A stretch of DNA of 10,446 nucleotides from TMED161 sp964532515 (lineage in GTDB: Bacteria; Fidelibacterota; Marinisomatia; SCGC-AAA003-L08; D37C17), in assembly GCA_964532515.1 (NCBI GenBank), contig CAZHKH010000050.1, positions 1 to 10,446 of the forward strand. The letters run 5' to 3'. The translations under genes and the position numbers were made by a program. How positions within the stretch are numbered: position 1 is the first letter of the stretch; each line of letters starts with the position of its first letter. The notes beneath the pieces are model-generated. The model was not told where the DNA came from. It ran no database searches and saw only the letters and a list, made by a program, of their open reading frames with translations. Below are positions 5,980-10,446 of this stretch, in pieces.

Positions 5980-8310
5980 TTGAAATACAAGTTAATCCAT
6001 GAGAAAAGAACCGTTGGTACGTCAAATACTTACAAAGTGGCACGAAGTGAACTTCGTTTAAAATACGGTGAAGTGAATATAGAGGGAAGTAGAGCAGTTG
6101 ATAATGGAAAATTTGTAGTTGATGGTGGTCATACAATGACAACTGATGATAATATAGCATTTATCTCTGATGATGTTAATATAGATAGATTAGCATTTGC
6201 AATGAATTTTTACTATAATATCAGAGATGAAAGTGGGTACAACATTGACGGTCATAGAATAGATTCAAGTAGTGATCCAAATTATGGTTTGGAAACAGGT
6301 AATAATAGATATCAAGGACATAAATATCTTGATTGTACAGGTTCTACACAAGTCATACGTTGTAAACAAAGTGAATATGAGAATAATAAAAATGCAATTG
6401 ATTTTGAAGATGGTAGAGAAATTCAACTTCATATTAAAACACCACAGGGTAGTGATTGGTCAGGCGACAAAATGATAATATTTAGTAGAATTGATTCTCA
6501 TGCTGGAATAGAAATAGGATTGAAAAGAGTAAGTGGTCAAACATATGCTTATATTTATCAACGTGCTTGGAATGGAAGTTCTGCTGATAATCAAGAAACA
6601 AGTGACGATTCTGATCTTGCTGTTCCAGATAATGCAGTTGTATATCTTAGAGCTTACAAAGTTGATGATAACTCACATCAGAGTAAATACAAAAGAACTT
6701 ATCTTTCAGTAGATAACAGTGGTAGTGTAGGCATAGTACAACATAACTCTTCGAGTTATAAATTGGAAGAAAGTAATGTTACAAAGGATATTTATCTATG
6801 TTCTGATAGTTCTTCTGGAAATAAGTTTAAGGGTAAACTATATTCTGTAAGATGTTTTAATGAGGAATTAAACAGTAATGATGCCAGTGTTACTTGGACA
6901 AGAATGTTGCCACAACATACAATGAAATTTGCTGGTAAAATATCAGATATTACTCATAGAAAAGGCACTCTAGTTCTTCAAGCTGTAGGTTGGAGTTCAA
7001 TATTATTATCGACTGAATTGGATAGAAGTTTTTTCACTACTGGTAATTCTGAACAATCAGGTGAAAGTGGAGTGTACAGATTTGCATCAAACACAAACAC
7101 GTTATTGGAAAATATAGTTGCAGATATAATTCTGAATTATAATACAAATAAAATTGATAGTACAGGGGAAAGCCTTTCAAATGGTCATTTAGGTAAAGAT
7201 ATAAAATTTCTATTCTCATATAATAATCCAAATGATGAAGATGATGGTTCTCTAGATAGTGATACTGGACTTGGAAGACCAACAAACCAAATAGTTCATG
7301 TAAGAAATATGGCTAGATATAATGCTGGTGGTAGGTTTGTTGACACTATAAGAATCTTGGCTGCGTTGGGTGGTAAACAATACAACCATACAGAAGATGC
7401 ACATATAAGCACATCTGATAGTGATGAACTTATTCATAATAATGGTGCTGATCAATTTTTTATGTTACCAAGAAAAGTGTTGATTTTCGAATCCAGTAAT
7501 ATTGAAAACAATTCATATTTCTCTGTCGATCATGGATATAGGATAGAAGACGATGGATATGATGATTCTAACATATATAATCATATAACTGTTTACTTTA
7601 GAAATTTTGTGACAGAGGATGTGTTAGAAATGCCAGCAAATGCAAAAGGCAATGTTGGTTCAAAATGGGATTTAAAAAAATATTATGATGAATCTAATCA
7701 AGCATCAGATAAAAAGTTTCTTTATCTACAAAAAATAACACAACAAATAGGAAGTGGTGATCAAGTAGCATTAAATGAAACAAGGGCAACAGATAGTGCT
7801 GGGGCTGCTGATGGTTATAGTGTAAGTTCAGATAGTGAAATTAGTTGGGGTAGTAATATTTCTTCATCTGCAAGTGATACAATAAGAATACATACAAAAA
7901 TATTGGATTTTTCAAAATCAGGTATAAAATATTCAGATAGACATGATATATCAATAGCAAATCATGGTTTAAGAGCTAGAAAATTCTTTGTTCCTCAAAT
8001 AGATGATACAAGTGTCATGGTTTATTTTGTACAAAGATTACTTGGTGCAAAGGCTAAATCCGAAAAAAATGTTACGCTTATAGTTCCTAGATTGATGAAT
8101 AGTTTAGGTATAGGCATGAGAACCACAATAGATCACATGGGAAAACATTTATACAATGAGAGTCATGTTGTTAAGAAAATAGTCTATAAGTTTCCAAGGT
8201 CTCAAACAGTCGTATATTTGGGCGATTTTGCCTATGATGTCATGGATGATTTCAAGGCTATCACTCAAGATATAGCTGGTATTCATAATCAGAATACTGA
8301 CACGAACTAG
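5980..8310 (+). CDS. Baseplate hub / tail tip protein with inserted LamG-like domain
   Basis: This 776-residue protein has hub-like segments at both ends: residues 20-75 (ARSELRLKYGEVNIEGSR), 315-348 (MKFAGKISDITHRKGTLVLQ, then AVGWSSILLSTELD), and a C-terminal barrel at about 675-776 (KNVTLIVPRLMNSLGIGMRT, VVKKIVYKFPRSQTVVYLGD). The last pattern, 'V..i.Y.yp...t.v.lGd', is usual at the end of gp27-like hubs. Residues 110-305 look like a concanavalin/LamG sandwich inserted in the first domain (FEDGREIQLHIKTPQ, MIIFSRIDSHAGIEIGL, closing strand GKLYSVRCFNEELN). LamG folds often bind sugars. I used the TTG directly after the upstream stop because the hub strands begin at once; the first in-frame ATG is residue 53 and would remove them. 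No lysin motif is seen. Confidence 0.65.
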   Translation: MKYKLIHEKRTVGTSNTYKVARSELRLKYGEVNIEGSRAVDNGKFVVDGGHTMTTDDNIAFISDDVNIDRLAFAMNFYYNIRDESGYNIDGHRIDSSSDPNYGLETGNNRYQGHKYLDCTGSTQVIRCKQSEYENNKNAIDFEDGREIQLHIKTPQGSDWSGDKMIIFSRIDSHAGIEIGLKRVSGQTYAYIYQRAWNGSSADNQETSDDSDLAVPDNAVVYLRAYKVDDNSHQSKYKRTYLSVDNSGSVGIVQHNSSSYKLEESNVTKDIYLCSDSSSGNKFKGKLYSVRCFNEELNSNDASVTWTRMLPQHTMKFAGKISDITHRKGTLVLQAVGWSSILLSTELDRSFFTTGNSEQSGESGVYRFASNTNTLLENIVADIILNYNTNKIDSTGESLSNGHLGKDIKFLFSYNNPNDEDDGSLDSDTGLGRPTNQIVHVRNMARYNAGGRFVDTIRILAALGGKQYNHTEDAHISTSDSDELIHNNGADQFFMLPRKVLIFESSNIENNSYFSVDHGYRIEDDGYDDSNIYNHITVYFRNFVTEDVLEMPANAKGNVGSKWDLKKYYDESNQASDKKFLYLQKITQQIGSGDQVALNETRATDSAGAADGYSVSSDSEISWGSNISSSASDTIRIHTKILDFSKSGIKYSDRHDISIANHGLRARKFFVPQIDDTSVMVYFVQRLLGAKAKSEKNVTLIVPRLMNSLGIGMRTTIDHMGKHLYNESHVVKKIVYKFPRSQTVVYLGDFAYDVMDDFKAITQDIAGIHNQNTDTN

Positions 8311-8320
8311 GTTAAAAATC

Positions 8321-8330
8321 TTTAAATACT
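8321..8330 (+). promoter_or_regulatory. Archaeal TATA box of the host-contact gene group
   Basis: TTTAAATACT starts 32 bases before the ATG at 8353, in the 42-base gap after the hub gene. Transcription should start about 2-5 bases before the ATG, giving a nearly leaderless mRNA for 8353-8991 and the two genes after it. The AAGGA at 8340-8344 would then lie upstream of the transcript. Confidence 0.6.
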
Positions 8331-8338
8331 ACAATTGT
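8331..8338. repeat. 8-base palindrome directly after the TATA box
   Basis: ACAATTGT is its own reverse complement and abuts the TATA box. Alone it could be chance, but similar symmetric sequences occupy the same place in the promoters at 1811 and 2890. Confidence 0.35.
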
Positions 8339-8352
8339 GAAGGAATATCAGT

Positions 8353-8991
8353 ATGATTAGTCTAAGACAAGGAAAAGGAAACCCACCAAAGAATCCAAAT
8401 CCAGAACACAATATCTGTTTAGTGGCTGAACACGCAGATGGAACTAAAGACTGGTGGTACGGTGGAAATTTAGTCACCGATGATGGTGATATTTATTATG
8501 CTCAACAATCAGCATATGTAGGTTCAGGTTCAGCACCAAGCCCAAACTTTTATGTTTGTTCTTGTGTCTTACAAAACCCTTCAAGTGCAGATTCTGATGG
8601 TTCAAACGCATTTAAGAATGATACTTTTGCTCAAGTTAGTAACCCAATTTTAACTGGAACAGCAACTTCTTCTTGGTCAGTCCAAGCAGTTGAATCTGGT
8701 TATCCAAAGGCTAACGATAGTGAATCTGACAACACAGGTAAAGGTGCAAATGTTGTAACTTACAAATTTACTTGGACAACAGGTCAAATCAATACAGGCT
8801 CTGGTAATGCAATTACTGGTGGAGCTATTGTTGCAACAGGTGATGTAACTTCATCAAGTGGAAACGCACAAACAATACCAAGTGGAACTAAACTATTAAC
8901 AAGATGGAACTTTGCAAATCCAGCAAGCTTCCACAAAACTAGTACAGATACACTAACATTATACGTAAACCATACAATGTCAGGTACGTAG
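8353..8991 (+). CDS. Unrecognised tail-tip or adhesin-like structural protein
   Basis: This 212-residue protein is not one I can name. The ATG at 8353 is the only sensible start, since an in-frame TGA lies at 8338. The sequence is rich in Ser, Thr, Gly and Asn and almost free of long helices, as in beta-structured virion proteins. Visible parts are an N-terminal ICLVAEHADGTKDWWYGGNL, a FYVCSCVL pair of cysteines, VTYKFTWTTGQINTGSGNA, and a closing TLTLYVNHTMSG strand after LLTRWNFANPASFHKTSTD. The closing 'f.k...dtLtlyvnhtmsG' resembles small structural proteins near tail fibre genes of marine tailed viruses, from memory only. It lies between hub and fibre, so a baseplate or fibre-attachment role is likely. 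It heads a transcription unit with its own TATA box and has no signal peptide. Confidence 0.55.
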   Translation: MISLRQGKGNPPKNPNPEHNICLVAEHADGTKDWWYGGNLVTDDGDIYYAQQSAYVGSGSAPSPNFYVCSCVLQNPSSADSDGSNAFKNDTFAQVSNPILTGTATSSWSVQAVESGYPKANDSESDNTGKGANVVTYKFTWTTGQINTGSGNAITGGAIVATGDVTSSSGNAQTIPSGTKLLTRWNFANPASFHKTSTDTLTLYVNHTMSGT

Positions 8992-8996
8992 TCAAA

Positions 8997-9146
8997 ATGA
9001 CTATGACCATGAAAGGGGTCTTTAATCTCTTAGAAAGAATAAACCTTAGAAATACTGGTAGATCAGGTCTTAATGATAAAATCAAATTCCCTGAACAAGT
9101 TAATTTTAAACTAACCTCTGTTAAAGAAGAGGAGGATAGTGAATAA
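8997..9146 (+). CDS. Small 49-residue protein between structural genes
   Basis: An ATG five bases after the previous stop opens a 49-codon frame ending in a TAA that overlaps the next ATG (TAATG). The protein starts MTMTMKGVFNLLERINLRNT and ends KLTSVKEEEDSE: a short amphipathic helix, a basic centre and an acidic tail. There are three in-frame ATGs (8997, 9003, 9009), so the exact start is uncertain; only a weak AGGT at 8982-8985 precedes them. The tight fit between two genes and the strong ribosome site near its end favour a real gene. No family or function is recognised; a fibre-associated peptide or a translational spacer for the fibre gene are possibilities. Confidence 0.55.
   Translation: MTMTMKGVFNLLERINLRNTGRSGLNDKIKFPEQVNFKLTSVKEEEDSE
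9131..9135 (+). promoter_or_regulatory. Strong ribosome binding site of the tail fibre gene
   Basis: GGAGG, within AGAGGAGGAT, stands 10 bases before the ATG at 9146 and is the strongest Shine-Dalgarno match in the window. It fixes the fibre start and shows that this virus uses Shine-Dalgarno initiation for internal cistrons. Confidence 0.65.
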
Positions 9147-10446
9147 TGGCACGTAATGGTTATGGTAAACACGCAACACAGGTAAACACTTCGTCATACC
9201 CTGATGATGGTACATCACCAGTAGGTTCAAATGAATGGAATGAAGCACCGAGTCAAGCAGGTCTTTTGGGATTTTCTCCAACAAATGCCACACTTACTAT
9301 ATCTAGTGGTGTTATAACACCAACTGACTCAGTTCATATAGTTGCAGCAGAATCAGGTACATCAGATGTTTTAGATAAATTAGCTTTAACAAACACAAAT
9401 CAATATGATTTGATATATCTATTTGCAGATACAGGTGATACAATCACTTTAACACATACTGGAAGTCCTAGTGCAGATGGACAAATTCAAACAGTAGGTG
9501 GTCAAGATGAAACACTCTCAACTACAAGCCCAACAATCCTAATTAGAAAAGGAAACTATTGGTATGGATATGGTGGAGGTGTAGTTAACGCAGTTTCAGA
9601 TATAGGAGATGTAACAATTTCAAACATAGCAAGTGGTGAATTATTAAAATGGAATGGTTCAGCATGGATTAATCAAACTTTAGCAGAATCAGGTATTCAA
9701 GGTACACTATCAAATTCAGATATAGCAACTGCTGTGGAAGCAGCCAGTGACTCAAACACATTCACTGATGCAGATCACTCAAAATTAAATGCCATTGAAG
9801 CTTCAGCAGATGTAACAGATGCAACAAATGTAGACTCAGCAGGTGCAGTTATGGTATCAGATTCAAGTACATCAGGTATAGGATTTGTAATAGACGAAGA
9901 TGCAATGGGTTCAAACTCAGATACAAAAGTTCCAACACAACAATCAGTAGTAGCTTATATCGCATCACAAATAGCATCAGATATAACATTAAAGGGAGAT
10001 TATAACGCAAGTACAGATGCACCATCCTTAGATGATGGAAGTCCAATAGCAGGTATAAAGAAGGGAGATCATTATGTGGTTTCAGTAGCAGGTAACTTTT
10101 TCTCAGAAGCAGTTCAAGCTGGAGATTCTATAATAGCAAAACAAGACAGTCCAACAACTGTAGATCATTGGATTAGAGCAAATAATAATTTAACAACACC
10201 TATTACAAATAATGAAGTTTCTGGAAGTGCAGCAATAGCAACTTCTAAACTCTCAGGTGCAGTAACAAGTATTGCAAGTCATGGTTTAGCAGCAAGTGCA
10301 ACAACAGATACAACTAACGCAGATAATATAGGTACTGGTACTCTAGCAGCAGCAAGAGTAGCAACATTAAACCAAAATACAACAGGTAGTTCAGCTAGCT
10401 GTACAGGTAACGCAGCCACAGTAACTACAAACGCAAACTTAACAGG
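9146..10446 (+). CDS. Tail fibre protein, N-terminal part
   Basis: The frame is open for 433 codons to the window edge, where the gene is cut. Residues 1-30 (GYGKHATQVNTSSYPDDGTS, then PVGSNEWNE) start a beta-rich head domain to about residue 150, ending in NYWYGYGGG. Then come modules I know from tail fibres of marine bacteriophages: DIGDVTISNIASGELLKWNG (about 153-172), KLNAIEASADVTDATNV (213-229), DAMGSNSDTKVPTQQSVVAY (252-271), GDYNASTDAPSLDDG (from 284) followed by KKGDHYVVSVAG, and GTGTLAAARVATLNQNTTG at the edge. Such fibres are long trimeric stalks with a receptor-binding tip downstream. Composition is strongly biased to Ala, Thr, Ser and Asn. Coupling to the small gene upstream is by TAATG. 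The tip, and any chaperone or hypervariable region, lies outside the window. Confidence 0.8.
   Translation, partial: MARNGYGKHATQVNTSSYPDDGTSPVGSNEWNEAPSQAGLLGFSPTNATLTISSGVITPTDSVHIVAAESGTSDVLDKLALTNTNQYDLIYLFADTGDTITLTHTGSPSADGQIQTVGGQDETLSTTSPTILIRKGNYWYGYGGGVVNAVSDIGDVTISNIASGELLKWNGSAWINQTLAESGIQGTLSNSDIATAVEAASDSNTFTDADHSKLNAIEASADVTDATNVDSAGAVMVSDSSTSGIGFVIDEDAMGSNSDTKVPTQQSVVAYIASQIASDITLKGDYNASTDAPSLDDGSPIAGIKKGDHYVVSVAGNFFSEAVQAGDSIIAKQDSPTTVDHWIRANNNLTTPITNNEVSGSAAIATSKLSGAVTSIASHGLAASATTDTTNADNIGTGTLAAARVATLNQNTTGSSASCTGNAATVTTNANLT

Noticed and set aside
6272..6475. Plus-strand open frame of 67 codons inside the hub gene
   Set aside because: It is in another frame of a well-supported gene, with repetitive Ile/Lys composition and no start signal.
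8340..8344. AAGGA as Shine-Dalgarno site for the gene at 8353
   Set aside because: The spacing is fine, but the TATA box at 8321 predicts transcription starting after it, so it would probably not be in the mRNA. It would count only if transcription reads through from the hub gene.
8939..9172. Minus-strand open frame across the small gene
   Set aside because: It competes with the plus-strand 49-codon gene, which has TAATG coupling and fits the operon. The minus frame has no signals of its own.
9146..10446. Diversity-generating or tandem-repeat region in the fibre gene
   Set aside because: The Thr/Ala/Ser-rich sequence looks repetitive at the amino acid level, but I see no exact DNA tandem repeats or template/variable repeat pair, and no reverse transcriptase in the window.

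Overview
This window looks like the neck, tail and host-recognition part of the structural gene cluster of a tailed virus or provirus of an archaeon. All eleven genes lie on the + strand and are tightly packed. The DNA is AT-rich, arginine is mostly AGA, and there are no host housekeeping genes, tRNAs, insertion sequences or CRISPR repeats. The archaeal assignment rests on expression signals. Four genes that follow intergenic gaps each have a TTTAAATACT-like TATA box 26-32 bases before the ATG, measured from its first base, which is the geometry of leaderless archaeal transcripts. Most of the abutting or overlapping genes carry Shine-Dalgarno matches instead. AT-richness and a marine-virus-type tail fibre make a marine planktonic archaeon (for example an ammonia-oxidising Nitrososphaerota) a reasonable guess, but no sequence here proves the host.

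Layout: 2-532, end of a head-tail connector/adaptor; 532-1389, unrecognised neck-region protein; 1392-1805, probable tail terminator; 1840-2883, major tail tube protein; 2916-3248 with a -1 frame extension to 3427, tail assembly chaperone and its frameshift product; 3452-5167, short tape measure protein; 5167-5979, distal-tail-like protein ending in an Fn3-like domain; 5980-8310, baseplate hub with an inserted LamG-like domain; 8353-8991, unrecognised adhesin-like structural protein; 8997-9146, 49-residue small protein; 9146 to the window end, start of a long tail fibre. No tail sheath gene is seen in the usual place, so a siphovirus-like non-contractile tail is expected.

The genes follow tail assembly order. 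The connector, neck protein and terminator join head and tail. The tube protein polymerises around the tape measure, whose loading depends on the chaperone pair. The distal tail and hub proteins close the tip, and the last three genes supply host-contact parts. The best find is a complete programmed -1 frameshift cassette in the chaperone gene: the slippery heptamer C CCU UUA at 3191-3197, a possible hairpin 10 bases downstream, and a 76-codon open -1 frame with no usable start codon of its own. Also notable are inverted repeats between TATA box and start codon in three of the four promoters, and a hub gene that begins with TTG directly after, and in frame with, the stop of its neighbour.
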